NCBI RefSeq assembly: GCF_905475395.1
Contig: NC_058341.1
Coordinates: 70,315,501-70,379,500, forward strand
Reading direction: 5' to 3'
DNA length: 64,000 bases
Source of the DNA: Chrysoperla carnea
Lineage: Eukaryota > Arthropoda > Insecta > Neuroptera > Chrysopidae
Part shown: in pieces, positions 54,194 to 64,000 of the stretch
Layout: every line of letters begins with the position of its first letter
Numbering within the stretch: the stretch's first letter is position 1
The notes under the pieces: model-generated
Database searches by the model: none
Seen by the model: only the letters and a program-made list of their open reading frames with translations
Told to the model about the DNA's origin: nothing
Translations under genes and position numbers: made by a program

Positions 54194-56789
54194 CGATGAA
54201 GCGAAAAAATTTCCTTTAGCGTCCGAGATAATATTACGTGATATCTATATCGATGACATAATTTGTTCTGTGGCCGAAAAGTCGATCGCGCATAACATTT
54301 ATCGTGAATTAGTCGGTTTATTCCGAGCAGGAGGCATGGAACTAGTAAAATGGGCGACTAATTTACGTGAGTTATCTGATGAAATTCCTGATCATGCTCG
54401 TTCAAATCAAATTTTGGAATTCCCTACGGAGTTTTTGAAGGTGCTTGGCTTGCGGTGGCAAGCAAATAGCGACGTTCTAAGCTTTTCTATTAGTGTTGAA
54501 AACTTAGAATGTACAAAAAGAAATATTTTGAAAACTGTAATGCGTATCTGTGACCCTTTAGGTTTGCTTGTTCCGGTATCTTTACATATGAAATTACTAA
54601 TTCAAGAATTGTGGCTACTCAAACTTGAGTGGGATGAACCTATTCCAAATTATTTACAAAATATTTGGAAAGTCTTTCAAAATGAGTTAAACGACTTAAG
54701 TCAAATAAAAATTCCACGTCATATTGGATTTAAAACGGGTTCTTCGCTAGAATTGTTGGCATTTTGCGATGCATCGTCCAAAGCATATGCCGCAGTTATA
54801 TATTCCAGGATTATAGATCCGGACCGTCACATACAACTTCATATATTATGTGCTAAATCCAAAGTGGCTCCAGTTAAAACAATTTTAACTATCCCTCGTT
54901 TAGAGTTATGTGCGACATTATTATTAGCAAAACTTTTGAAGTGTGTTATTGCCCAATATTCGAATCGAGTGAATATTACTAATGTGTTTGCGTTTTCCGA
55001 TTCAATGGTAGTGCTTAATTGGATCAATGGTTCCCCCCATAAGTGGAAGACTTTTGTAGCTAACCGTGTATCAAAAATTCAATCCTTAATTAATGTGTCG
55101 TCATGGTATCATATTTCTAGTAGCGATAATCCAGCGGATTGTGCGTCTCGAGGATTATCACCGAAAGAATTTCTTGAACATCCGTTGTGGTTGAGTGGAC
55201 CATCATGGTGTTCGCGTGATAGGTCAGAGTGGCCTATAAAACCCTTTACAAAAAATATTGAGCAAGAAGTTGTCTGTGAGGCTAAGACAATTTCGTTACC
55301 CGTTTTCGAAGAGGAAGAGCATCCTCTTTATTCATTAATTAATCGTTGCGGTTCTTGGTTAAAATTAATACGATCAACCGTATTTGTGTTGCGATTCGCT
55401 AGAATATTGCCAAAACGGAAAAATATTATAGCTACAGATTTAACCAAAGCCGAGAATTACTTAATTTCTAGTGTTCAACGTGTTCATTTTCGAGAAGAGT
55501 TTCGTTTATTAAAGAATGACAAACTGTGTTCTCCGAAAATACGCTTTCTGAATCCTTTCATACAGGATAACATTATTCGGGTAGGAGGTCGTTTAGTCAA
55601 TGCGGTGATTGCTTACGACCAACAACATCCCATGCTACTCCCCAAAAGAGATCATTTTGTTGATTTATTAATCGATTATAATCATCGATTCAATTTACAT
55701 GCCGGACCTCATTTATTATTGTCCATATTGCGTCAAAAATATTGGATTTTAGCCGCGAGAGGAACGGTCCGTTTTCGTGTACAAAAGTGTAATACTTGTT
55801 TTAAAACTAAACCGCGCTCACACGCACCAATTATGGCTGATTTACCCAGTGTCAGAGTATCTCAAGCTAAGGCATTTACTTATACCGGTGTCGATTATGG
55901 TGGTCCATTCTATATAACGTTAAGTAGGCATCGTGGAGTACGATCCCAAAAGGCTTCCATCTGTCTTTTTACATGTTTGACAACCCGAGCGGTTCATTTA
56001 GAATTGGCATCAGATTTAAGTACGGATGTTTTTTTAGCTGCGTTCAAGCGTTTTCTATCTAGACGTGGACCGTGTTCTACAATTTATTCTGACTCAGGTA
56101 CAAATTTTATTGGTGCTAAACGATATTTAAATGAGTTGTATGAATTTGTTCAATCTAATCTCTACCAATCAGCTATAAATTCAGAGTTGTCTTGTCGACG
56201 TATCATTTGGCGATTGAATCCACCCACTGGGAGCCATTTCGGAGGAGCTTGGGAGAGTATGATAAAATCAGTTAAGACTCACTTAACTAGAGTTATTGGG
56301 GAGCAAATTTTATCATATGAGGAATTTTCAACCGTGCTTATAAAAATTGAAGCCTTGTTAAATTCACGCCCATTAGTCTGGCAATCTTCAGATGCGGCCG
56401 AGGGTTTGCCGTTAACCCCGGCTCATTTTTTAACGTTAACCCCTTTACAAAGTTTACCCGCATATAATGTACTTGATAAGCCACTAAATAAGTTACAAAG
56501 AAAGGAATTGCTTGATAGTTTGGTCCAATCGTATTGGAAACGATGGCACCAAGAATATTTAGGCGAGTTACAAACGCGACAAAAATGGAATACTCCAACC
56601 TGTCCTGTAACTCCGAGTACTTTAGTTTTAATTAAAAACGATAATTTACCGCCACTTCAATGGCTTACCGGTGTAATAGAAGAGGTATTTCCGGGAAATG
56701 ACAACATTATTCGCGTCGCCACGGTCAAAACCAAAAATGGAGTATATAAAAGACCAGTGGTGAAGCTGTGCCCCCTACCATCCCAATAA
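54150..56789 (+). CDS. C-terminal RT, RNase H and integrase of BEL/Pao element F
   Basis: One open frame of about 880 residues. It resumes at SSPYLALRTLRQL, then the catalytic box RDIYIDDIICSV (about 54240). RNase H: LAFCDASSKAYAAV, IPRLELCATLLLAK, AFSDSMVVLNWI, NPADCASRGLS. Integrase: H...NLHAGPHLL and CNTCFKTKPRS, then GVDYGGPF, IYSDSGTNFIG and GGAWESMIKSVK as the D, D, E positions. A C-terminal DUF5641-like region ends at KLCPLPSQ. All catalytic residues I can identify are present. Confidence 0.9.
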   Translation, partial: SSPYLALRTLRQLANDEAKKFPLASEIILRDIYIDDIICSVAEKSIAHNIYRELVGLFRAGGMELVKWATNLRELSDEIPDHARSNQILEFPTEFLKVLGLRWQANSDVLSFSISVENLECTKRNILKTVMRICDPLGLLVPVSLHMKLLIQELWLLKLEWDEPIPNYLQNIWKVFQNELNDLSQIKIPRHIGFKTGSSLELLAFCDASSKAYAAVIYSRIIDPDRHIQLHILCAKSKVAPVKTILTIPRLELCATLLLAKLLKCVIAQYSNRVNITNVFAFSDSMVVLNWINGSPHKWKTFVANRVSKIQSLINVSSWYHISSSDNPADCASRGLSPKEFLEHPLWLSGPSWCSRDRSEWPIKPFTKNIEQEVVCEAKTISLPVFEEEEHPLYSLINRCGSWLKLIRSTVFVLRFARILPKRKNIIATDLTKAENYLISSVQRVHFREEFRLLKNDKLCSPKIRFLNPFIQDNIIRVGGRLVNAVIAYDQQHPMLLPKRDHFVDLLIDYNHRFNLHAGPHLLLSILRQKYWILAARGTVRFRVQKCNTCFKTKPRSHAPIMADLPSVRVSQAKAFTYTGVDYGGPFYITLSRHRGVRSQKASICLFTCLTTRAVHLELASDLSTDVFLAAFKRFLSRRGPCSTIYSDSGTNFIGAKRYLNELYEFVQSNLYQSAINSELSCRRIIWRLNPPTGSHFGGAWESMIKSVKTHLTRVIGEQILSYEEFSTVLIKIEALLNSRPLVWQSSDAAEGLPLTPAHFLTLTPLQSLPAYNVLDKPLNKLQRKELLDSLVQSYWKRWHQEYLGELQTRQKWNTPTCPVTPSTLVLIKNDNLPPLQWLTGVIEEVFPGNDNIIRVATVKTKNGVYKRPVVKLCPLPSQ

Positions 56790-56961
56790 TTCTTTAAATA
56801 TTTCACAAACGGAATCATACGGCTCAATAAGTGTTAAGGACGTATGATCCTAAATTTGAATCTACCAGTTTATTTATTTATTGGTTTTATTTTTTTTATT
56901 ATTAAGTTACAGAGTTCTTTTTTTTACTTAATTTTAAAACAGTGTTTTAAGGTGGGGGGAA

Positions 56962-57542
56962 TGTTTACGCCGGAATTCGGACTTTGAACTTATCTTCAAA
57001 TCCGACTCTGGTTTTTGGTGTTTACACAAATTTTGTTTAAAGAGAATTAAATCTATTTTTTTTGTTTTGAACGGAGATATTCTGTCTCCTTTTAATTGAG
57101 TAATTGCCCTTTGCGCAATTTCGTACTTATCAAGAGTCAGTCAACGTGAACAGTTCGTTCTCGTAGTGAATTTAAAGCGGACAGTGTGTCCCTCATTTTT
57201 GTGCTGTACAACAGTAGTGTAATCAGATAGTGCGTCTGTATACCAAGGACAGTGCGTCCTCATCTTCTATATGTGTTATTAGTTCGTATGTATAATTAAC
57301 GTTCGGTAAACGGTTTACTTATCAAGTTACTACTTCAAACTAGTTCACTATAATATCCTATAATTATCCATCCTTTTATCCAAATTACGTGGGTGAAACC
57401 AGAAGAAGTTTGAAGATTATTACCGGAGTAGGCGTTCAAAAGGTTAGTGCAACCATTTCATTTCATTCACATTTTTCCGTATAAATTTATTCGAGAAGTA
57501 TCCCGACTTTGGATATTACGTCCATTAGCCAGAGCCACTACA
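56962..57542 (+). repeat. 3' LTR of BEL/Pao element F
   Basis: 581 bp, preceded by the purine tract AAGGTGGGGGGAA and followed by TCGTC at 57543. Identical on reading to 50849-51429. Confidence 0.95.
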
Positions 57543-57547
57543 TCGTC

Positions 57548-57945
57548 TAAAACGACATTGAAAAATAATCAAGAGATAGTAGAAATAGAAGATAGTAGCG
57601 ACGAAGAAGAGAATAGTGAAGCTACACAAAACCAACACAAAGATGTAATCATCGACTTAGAAAAAGAAAAAGTGAATAAACAAATGAAAGAAAGAATTAA
57701 AACGGATATACCGCCAGAATTGGAAACCACATTGTTGATACGAATGACATGTGATTTAAATACATATAATGATAATTACTCATATTTCTCAAAACACGTA
57801 AATATTGACGAAATTGGAGAAATAAGAAGAGGAGCATTCAAAATAATGCAAAATATAATACATCCTCATCAAAAAATAATAATATATTACTTTAAAAATT
57901 ACTTCGACGAAGAAGACGATTATATAAATTTAAATAGTGATTTAA
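57548..57945 (+). other. Gypsy element C pol spacer, right of element F
   Basis: The pol frame continues with an acidic stretch (IEDSSDEEENSEATQ) and a helical part (EIRRGAFKIMQNI, IIIYYFKNYFDEEDD), connecting RNase H to integrase. It stops at the I-like LINE insertion; the 14-bp duplication AAATAGTGATTTAA is at 57932-57945. Confidence 0.65.
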
Positions 57946-57947
57946 CC

Positions 57948-58880
57948 AACCAAAAAGAAATAGCAAATGAATTTGGTAAATATTTTGAAGAGGTCACCGG
58001 CTATCATCAATATAATCCCACCTTTTGCAAATACAAAAACCAAAAAGAAAAACAAATAATCAGCTTTTACTCTAACGTGGAAGCTGATTACAACAAGCCA
58101 TTCACATTAGATGAATTTAATTCCGCACTTTATGACATTAAAAAATCCGCACCAGGATCTGATGACATTAATATCGAACTGTTACAAAAACTACATAAAT
58201 CATCCTTGTCGTTACTTTTTAATGTTTGCAATGAAATATGGGAACAAGGACTAATACCAACCGAATGGAAAAACTCACTAATTATTCCAATACTCAAGCC
58301 AAATAAAAACAAACTAGAAGTATCCAGTTATAGACCTATAAGCCTACTAAACCACAACTCAAAAATACTTGAAAAAATGGTATACAAACGTCTACAATGG
58401 GTTATAGAATCCAACAATCTAATAAACAACAACCAATTTGGTTTTAGACAACACAAATCCACAATTGACTGTTTAACCATTTTAGATACCAACATCAAAA
58501 ATGCATTAGCTGTACGCCAAAATTTGGATGCAGTTTTCCTCGACATTGACAAGGCATACGACACTGTATGGCGACACAAAATCCTTGCCACATTGCACAA
58601 ATGGGGTCTTAAAGGTAAACTACCATCCTATATACAAAATTACCTCTCAAACCGAACATTCCAAATTAAATTACAGAACACAGTATCCAACACATACTAT
58701 CAAACTAATGGAATTCCACAAGGGTCAATACTATAAACAAAACAAAATATTTATCTTTCAGCAGAAAACGAAAACACAAACTAAACATATTCATCAAACA
58801 AACTAAAATAAAAAATTCAACAACACACAAATTCCTAGGATTATATCTTGACGATCGACTAAAATGGCAAAATCACATAC
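57948..58880 (+). pseudogene. Reverse transcriptase of the I-like LINE lacking the YADD region
   Basis: The blocks are FNSALYDIKKSAPGSDDI, SLIIPILKPNKNK, YRPISLLNHNSKILEKM, QFGFRQHKSTIDC, AVFLDIDKAYDTVW and NGIPQGSIL. The frame ends at 58736, and the sequence then jumps to the block FLGLYLDDRLKWQNHI (about 58830). The catalytic YADD box is not present. Confidence 0.82.
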
Positions 58881-58885
58881 TATGG

Positions 58886-60328
58886 TTGAAAAATGAAGTA
58901 CAAAAAAAACTAAATATTCTTAAAATCATCGCAAACAAAAACACAGGAGCCGACAGAAAATCCTTAAAAAAAGTATACCATGCGTTAATTACTTCAAAGT
59001 TAGATTACGGTTGCCAAATCTACATGACAGCTAAAAACACTATCTTAAAATTATTAGACCCAATCAACAACTCTGCAATTAGACTGATTACAGGAGCATA
59101 CAGAACTTCACCAATAAATAGTCTTCTCTGTGAATCAGGCGAATACAACCTAGACGAAAGAAGACAACTGATTATGATTAAATACTGTATTAAAGCAAAT
59201 GAGAAACCAAATACCGAATTAAAAAAGACCATCAATAATACCACGTACAAAACCATTTTTGAAAAACATGATAAATACCCTAAACCGATATCCCTCAACC
59301 TACAATCCATTTTACATAATCTTCAGATCAGCCCACATGAAATTTCTAACATTCACCAGATCCAAAAACTTCCCTGCGTACCACCTTGGATTAAATTTAA
59401 TATAAAAATCGACTACTCACTAAATGACAACAATAAAAAAAATTACACCACATCCACGGAATTTAAAAAATGTTTCAGTGAATTAACTAACACAAATTAT
59501 AATGACTATGAAATAATATATACAGACGGCTCAAGAACCGACACTTGCACGGCATATGCAATAATAAAAAACAATAATAAACTCCTATTTAAATTAAATC
59601 CAATTTGTACAAACTTTAGTGCCGAAGCTGAAGCAATCCTAAGTGCACTAAGAATAATAAAAAACTCAAACAACACACAATCACACAAATCATTAATAGC
59701 TAGTGACTCCCTTAGTGCCTTAAAAGCAATTGAAAACAGAATCACAAAAAACTCAATTATCCAAAAAATTCAAAAAGCATATCATGAACTATGTGAGGAA
59801 AATCATAAAATCATTTTCGTGTGGGTACCAGGACACGCAGGTATAGCAGGTAACGAAATGGCAGACACAGCCGCTAAAGAAGCCCTAACAAATGGAACAT
59901 ATAATCCCAATATATGTAAAGAAGATATAATTAAATTATGCCAACAAAAAATTGATCAAAAAAAAACCCAATCTTGGCTGGAAGTGCCGATGACAAACAA
60001 ACTCAGACAAATTAAAACTGAAACCAGTACATGGACTTCTTCATACCAAACTAACCGTCGGGACGAAATTGCTCTCACCCGTCTAAGAATTGGCCACAGC
60101 AAACTGACACACGAGCATGTACTAAAAAAAACAGCCCCAACACTATGCAATTCTTGCCAAGTACCAATAACCACACAACATATACTCATTACATGCGCTA
60201 AATATGACAACCACAGAGTAAACGCAGACCTATCACCAGACATCAAAGAAATACTAGGAAATGACGAACAAAACCTACGAAAATTATTTAAATTCCTTAA
60301 ATCTACAAAATTACAAAATAAACTCTAA
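58886..60328 (+). CDS. RT C-terminus and RNase H of the I-like LINE
   Basis: Open frame of 480 residues. The thumb region has ALITSKLDYGCQIY and INNSAIRLITGAYRTSP. A complete RNase H set follows: IIYTDGSRTDT (about residue 210), SAEAEAILSAL, LIASDSLSAL and VWVPGHAGIAGNEMAD. The C-terminal CCHC-like motif is CNSCQVPITTQHILITC. This is part of a longer ORF2 and has no independent start. Confidence 0.85.
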   Translation: MKNEVQKKLNILKIIANKNTGADRKSLKKVYHALITSKLDYGCQIYMTAKNTILKLLDPINNSAIRLITGAYRTSPINSLLCESGEYNLDERRQLIMIKYCIKANEKPNTELKKTINNTTYKTIFEKHDKYPKPISLNLQSILHNLQISPHEISNIHQIQKLPCVPPWIKFNIKIDYSLNDNNKKNYTTSTEFKKCFSELTNTNYNDYEIIYTDGSRTDTCTAYAIIKNNNKLLFKLNPICTNFSAEAEAILSALRIIKNSNNTQSHKSLIASDSLSALKAIENRITKNSIIQKIQKAYHELCEENHKIIFVWVPGHAGIAGNEMADTAAKEALTNGTYNPNICKEDIIKLCQQKIDQKKTQSWLEVPMTNKLRQIKTETSTWTSSYQTNRRDEIALTRLRIGHSKLTHEHVLKKTAPTLCNSCQVPITTQHILITCAKYDNHRVNADLSPDIKEILGNDEQNLRKLFKFLKSTKLQNKL

Positions 60329-60421
60329 ATTAACCTATATAGTGTAATTAATATATATATTTATATATACATACATCTAAACTGTGTAAATGACCATAGT
60401 TGTTAAACACACAGTATAAAA

Positions 60422-60455
<34 letters not shown>

Positions 60456-60466
60456 TAGTGATTTAA

Positions 60467-61632
60467 AAATATTAAATCAAATATGTAGTGAACTAAAAAT
60501 TAAAACATTAAGTGTTCTTAACGAAAATAATAATCAAATAAAAGAAGCATATTCAAATAACTTAAAAGAAATCAATTTACACTATTGTGAAGAATTAAAA
60601 ACTGTCATAACTGATCCTGAGTTAAAACGACAAATACTAAGAGAATATCACAACGACTCCACTGGAGGACACACAGGAATGAACCGTACATATATGAAGA
60701 TAAGAGAAAAATATACATGGAAAAATATGAAAAGGGAAATTGAACAGTGCATTCAGTCATGTCATGAATGTCAAGTAAATAAAGCCAATAATCAACCAAC
60801 AAAACTACCAATGGTTATTACTTCCACGGCAAATACATTTAACAAAATAATCGAAATGGACATATTAGGACCATTTCCGGAAACGAAAAATGAAAATCGT
60901 TATATTTTGGTTATAAGGGACAATTTAACCAAATTCACACAACTCTACCCTACTCCGAATAAATCAGGAGAAATCATTGCTCTAAAATATTGTTTTACTT
61001 TTGGTTACCCTAATGTTATTTTAACCGATCAAGGACGAGAATTCATAAACGAAATATTAAAAGACATAAATGCAATAATGCAAACGAAACATAAAATCGC
61101 AACACCGTACCATCCACAAACGAATGGCTCTGTTGAAAAGATGAACCAAGTTATCAAAGTATATTTAAGAAGTTATGTCAACGAATATAAAGATAATTGG
61201 GACAAATTTGTCGATATTTGTGCTTACGCTTACAACACGACACAATGTGTATCTACGGGAGAATACCCATATCGACTAACATTTGGAAAAACCCCAAGAG
61301 ATCTAAATTTGCAACGTTATAAGACTTATGATGAATACTTAAAGAACATATTACAAAAATTAGAATTTAGCAGACAACGAGCAAAAGAAAATTTAACTAA
61401 ATCGAAAGAGAAAAGCAAAGTCAAATATGACAATAAAATTAAAACAAGCAAAATCAAAGTAGGAGATTTTGTAACAATAAACTTTAAGGGAAGACAAAGC
61501 AAACTCAATAGGCAAAACAATGGCCCGTATAAAGTATTAAAAATTACCGAAAATAATGCTATCCTACAAATATCACCAACTACAACAAAAGAATACCATT
61601 TAAATTTACTCAGAAAATATATTGTTCCAGAT
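60467..61632 (+). CDS. Integrase of gypsy element C, 3'-truncated by the copia element
   Basis: The frame is continuous with the spacer at 57548-57945. The zinc-binding part is H...GGHTGMN and CIQSCHECQVNK. Catalytic residues: EMDILGPFPET (about 60855), VILTDQGREF (about 61015) and TNGSVEKMNQ (about 61123). A C-terminal part (GDFVTINFKGRQSKLN) leads to YIVPD, where the copia LTR starts at 61633. No lesion is seen before that point. Confidence 0.87.
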
Positions 61633-61901
61633 TGTTGGAATATGTGATTGAATGGATGTATGATCGTATGAATATGTTTGTGTGATCTGAAGAATGTCTT
61701 ATCGTATGAATATGTTCGTATGTACAATTCAAGCCCCAGAATAGTCAGGGTAGCCAACAACAAAAAATGGAATAATACTACAGTTGACAGTTAACCACGA
61801 ACGACGCATCTTGTTTTCATTATATGTTCTTTTATATTTTTAATAAATAAATTCAATAAAATAAAAGTGTGGAATCAAAAACCCAATACCTAAATTCATC
61901 A
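61633..61901 (+). repeat. 5' LTR of the copia element
   Basis: It starts TGTTGGAATATG and ends AAATTCATCA, 269 bp. It includes AATAAA signals near 61841-61860. The start is inferred from the TGTTGGAAT form usual for copia LTRs and from the break in the gypsy integrase. Confidence 0.75.
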
Positions 61902-61915
61902 GGTTATGGGTCCAG
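61902..61915 (+). promoter_or_regulatory. Primer-binding site of the copia element
   Basis: GGTTATGGGTCCAG directly follows the LTR. It matches the inner part of initiator-Met tRNA, the known half-tRNA primer of copia. Confidence 0.8.
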
Positions 61916-62054
61916 AGCTGGAAAGATATTGGGGAAACTGGTATACGGAAAACTACTACGAAACTTATACCACGTGGAACTATCAATTGTTTTACGCCTA
62001 TAGGGTGGAACTACATACTTCGGAAAAATATATTGTTGAATTTAAGTTATCAAA

Positions 62055-63998
62055 ATGTCCGAGGAAGAAAAGTACCACATCGCACACTTCGATGGAACCA
62101 ATTTTTCAAACTGGAAATTTAGAATAGAAACTCGTCTAGAGGAATTGGACTTACTATCATTCATAAATAAAACACTTGAGTCACAGTTTACTCAAGGAAT
62201 GTCTGAGGAAGATAAAGAAAAGTTAAGGAAGAAAGACAAACGCTGTAAGTCACAAATTATTCAAAAAATAGCTGATAGTCACCTACAATACGCAAAAGAA
62301 AAAGAGACGGCGTACGATCTTTGGAATTCTCTAAAAGGAACTTTCGAAAGAAAAGGTTTGGCAAATCAACTTTTTATCAGAAAAACATTATTAACAATGA
62401 AATATAACCCCGGAAATGAATCATTAGCTAGTCATTTTTTAAAATTTGATAAATTGAGTCGGGAATTGAAACAAACGGGAGCGACCATGGAAGAAACTGA
62501 TATTGTTTGTCATCTTCTTTTGACCATGCTGCCGGAAATGGATACTATTGTCACGGCACTTGAAACTCTTTCAAAGGAAGACTTATCGATCGCATTTGTG
62601 AAAAATCGCCTTATGGATGAAGAAACGAAAAAAAAAGGTCAAGGAAAAGAAAAGAACACACACAACGAAGAAGCAACTTCAACAGCATTTACAGCTGGAA
62701 ACAAGGGGACAGTCTGGAAAAGACTTGGTGACAAATACGCTGGAAAAAATAAACACAGCGGAACAAGTTTCCCTTACCGTTGCCATGAATGTGGAAAAAC
62801 TGGTCATAAACGAGCTAACTGTAAAAACAAAAAGAAGCACTCTCATTGGACAAACGCCAATCTCGCTAACGATAAGGAGGAGAATGAAAATTTCTCCTTC
62901 GTGGCCACAACAGCTGGGGAGGCAGAATCAGGAACAAAATTCTTTCTCGATTCGGGAGCTTCGGATCATTTGGTACGTGAGGAAGAACTGATTAACGTGC
63001 GAAAGCTGGAAAATTCGATCACAATCAAAGTAGCAAAATCTGGTGCCTCTCTCAAGGCATTTTACACGGGCGATTTGGAAGTTTTGAGTTTTGTAAATTC
63101 GAAAAATACAAAAATAATAATCAAGAACGTTTTACTGGTCCCAGGACTCAGTCATAATTTACTGTCAATTAGAAGACTGGAAGAAGCTGGATTTGAAATC
63201 ACGTTCAAGAATGGTGCAGGGAAAATTCGGAAAAATGGAAAAACTGCTGCCATTGCCGTTAGAGGAACTTCAGGACTCTATGTGCTCAACTTCAAGAAGA
63301 ATATGGTTAACGCAAATCTTTGCGAAGGAGAAACGTCCCTGAAACTTTGGCATAAACGTATGGGACACCTTAATTACGACAGCGTCAAACGTCTGCCTGA
63401 AGTGGCCGATGGAATCACGCTGGTCGGAACAACGACTCCTACAGAAGTCTGTGAAATATGTGTGGAAGGAAAACAAGCGAAACTAAAACACAATAAGACG
63501 CGTCATCGAGCTACTCGACCCTTGCAACTAGTGCATACTGACTTGTTTGGTCCCATCACACCGACATCTCATGATGGAAAAAGGTACTTACTTACTCTTA
63601 CGGACGATTTTACCCACTTTGCAGTTTCGTACCCTCTGGGAGCAAAATCGGAAACTTTGAAGTACCTGAAGATATTCGAAAGAATGGCAACTGCACATTT
63701 CAATTATCGAATGAGCCGACTTCGATGCGACAACGGAGGAGAATATATCTCAAACGAAGCGAAAACCTTCTGCGAAGAGAAGGGAATTCAGGTGGAATTG
63801 ACCATAAGGTACACACCTTAGCAAAATGGCGTCGCGGAACGGATGAATCGAACCATAATAGAAAAAGCGCGTTGTATGCTACTAAACGCGAAGCTAGATA
63901 AATACCTCTGGGATCAAGCTTGTCTTAGCGCGGTATATTTGATCAACCGATCTCCAACTCGTGCCTTGGGCGGTGAAACACCTGCAGCCCTCTGGTAC
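62055..63998 (+). pseudogene. Copia gag-pol polyprotein with one nonsense codon, incomplete at window end
   Basis: ATG 62055 (MSEEEKYHIAHFDG). Gag domain to about residue 230, a CCHC knuckle CHECGKTGHKRANC (about 62780), the protease site FFLDSGASDHLV (about 62940), a GAG-pre-integrase block LWHKRMGHLN...CEICVEGKQ, and the integrase core with HTDLFGPI, RCDNGGEY and, after the stop, QNGVAERMNR. A TAG at 63819-63821 lies just before that last block; the frame is otherwise open to the window end. The change is a single codon, so the copy may be young. Confidence 0.88.
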
Positions 63999-64000
63999 CA

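Larger units (their letters stand above)
50849..57542 (+). mobile_element. BEL/Pao element F with apparently identical LTRs
   Basis: The LTRs are 50849-51429 and 56962-57542, each 581 bp. I saw no difference on reading both. The target duplication is TCGTC at 50844-50848 and 57543-57547. The leader begins TTTTTTGGTCCTTCGAAGC. Gag starts at 52087 and pol runs to 56789. A polypurine tract GGTGGGGGGAA precedes the right LTR. Internal deletions in gag and RT make it defective in spite of the young LTRs. Confidence 0.95.
57946..60452 (+). mobile_element. 5'-truncated I-like LINE with RNase H and poly-A tail
   Basis: It is flanked by AAATAGTGATTTAA at 57932-57945 and 60453-60466. It starts in the region just before the RT and ends in about 28 A residues (60428-60455). 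RT, RNase H and a C-terminal Cys/His motif are present. An internal deletion near 58736-58800 removed the catalytic part of the RT. Confidence 0.9.
41216..61632 (+). mobile_element. Ty3/gypsy element C, about 6-7 kb of its own sequence split by five other TEs
   Basis: In order: candidate 5' LTR, a primer-binding site TGGTGACAGCGGTGGGA at 41853, a long leader with 67-bp repeats, gag (47609), protease, RT and RNase H (48650-50577), spacer pieces (50578-50848 and 57548-57945) and integrase (60467-61632). The pieces join smoothly when inserts and their target duplications are removed. Its 3' end is cut by the copia element and lies beyond the window. Confidence 0.85.
61633..64000 (+). mobile_element. 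Ty1/copia element, 5' LTR to integrase, runs off the window
   Basis: A 5' LTR at 61633-61901 is followed at once by GGTTATGGGTCCAG, the internal initiator-Met tRNA complement used by many copia elements. One gag-pol frame starts at 62055. The element interrupts the gypsy integrase near its end. Its 3' half is outside the window. Confidence 0.9.

Noticed and set aside
61906-62127. Small ORF starting at the copia primer-binding site
   Set aside because: It overlaps the leader and the gag start in another frame; copia elements have no such gene.

Overview
The window is an AT-rich stretch of an arthropod, almost certainly insect, nuclear genome made almost entirely of transposable elements (TEs) nested inside one another. 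Evidence for an arthropod: BEL/Pao, Ty3/gypsy and Ty1/copia LTR elements; several non-LTR (LINE) lineages; piggyBac; an ISL2EU-type Harbinger relative; and TE genes with short GT-AG introns. I see no single-copy host gene, no rRNA and no CRISPR. The insect order cannot be decided from the sequence. Such a stack suggests heterochromatin or another gene-poor region.

Layout. (1) 1-1.4 kb: broken 3' half of a Ty3/gypsy-like element. (2) About 1.53-8.56 kb: element T1 with about 285-bp terminal inverted repeats (TIRs) and a piece of a very long uncharacterised protein. It is filled by a decayed LOA/R1-like LINE, which was itself hit by a 591-bp foldback MITE (4291-4881) and a solo LTR (6754-7224, TSD CCCAT). 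(3) 8.56-10.03 kb: an anonymous interspersed repeat and AT-rich DNA. (4) 10.03 to about 41.05 kb: BEL/Pao element A, cut in its gag by BEL/Pao element B (10992-36687; 363-bp LTRs with one difference; TSD ATAGC).

Element B's leader holds two further piles. The first is an ISL2EU-type transposon (about 11.8-19.1 kb) with a SWIM-YqaJ nuclease gene and a four-piece THAP-DDE transposase gene, the latter split by a LINE with a 16-bp TSD. The second is LINE 'L3' (19143-30654, TSD of 13 bp). L3 contains a Vingi/I-like LINE (24856-29025) flanked by a perfect 132-bp direct duplication. The left copy of that duplication was split by a DNA transposon, here 'D7' (19898-24784, TSD AATT), and D7's transposase-like gene was split by a 2-kb element with 425-bp TIRs carrying a spliced gene (21662-23649, TSD TTGTA). 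Counting from A this is six layers.

(5) About 41.2 kb to 61.6 kb: Ty3/gypsy element C (gag, protease, RT, RNase H, integrase). It is interrupted by a DUF4806-like gene carrier (about 42.1-43.96 kb), a piggyBac element with a 636-aa open frame (44205-46881, TTAA), BEL/Pao element F with apparently identical 581-bp LTRs (50849-57542, TSD TCGTC), an I-like LINE with RNase H (57946-60452, 14-bp TSD), and finally a Ty1/copia element (61633 to the window end).

LTR similarity and target duplications order the events. B and F look recent by their LTRs, yet both carry coding lesions. The most novel signals are D7 with its six GAAAGGNCTCNTGTCA motifs and a directly visible empty site; the 132-bp duplication around the Vingi-like LINE; and two unrelated long-TIR elements that appear to carry opposite ends of one large protein family.
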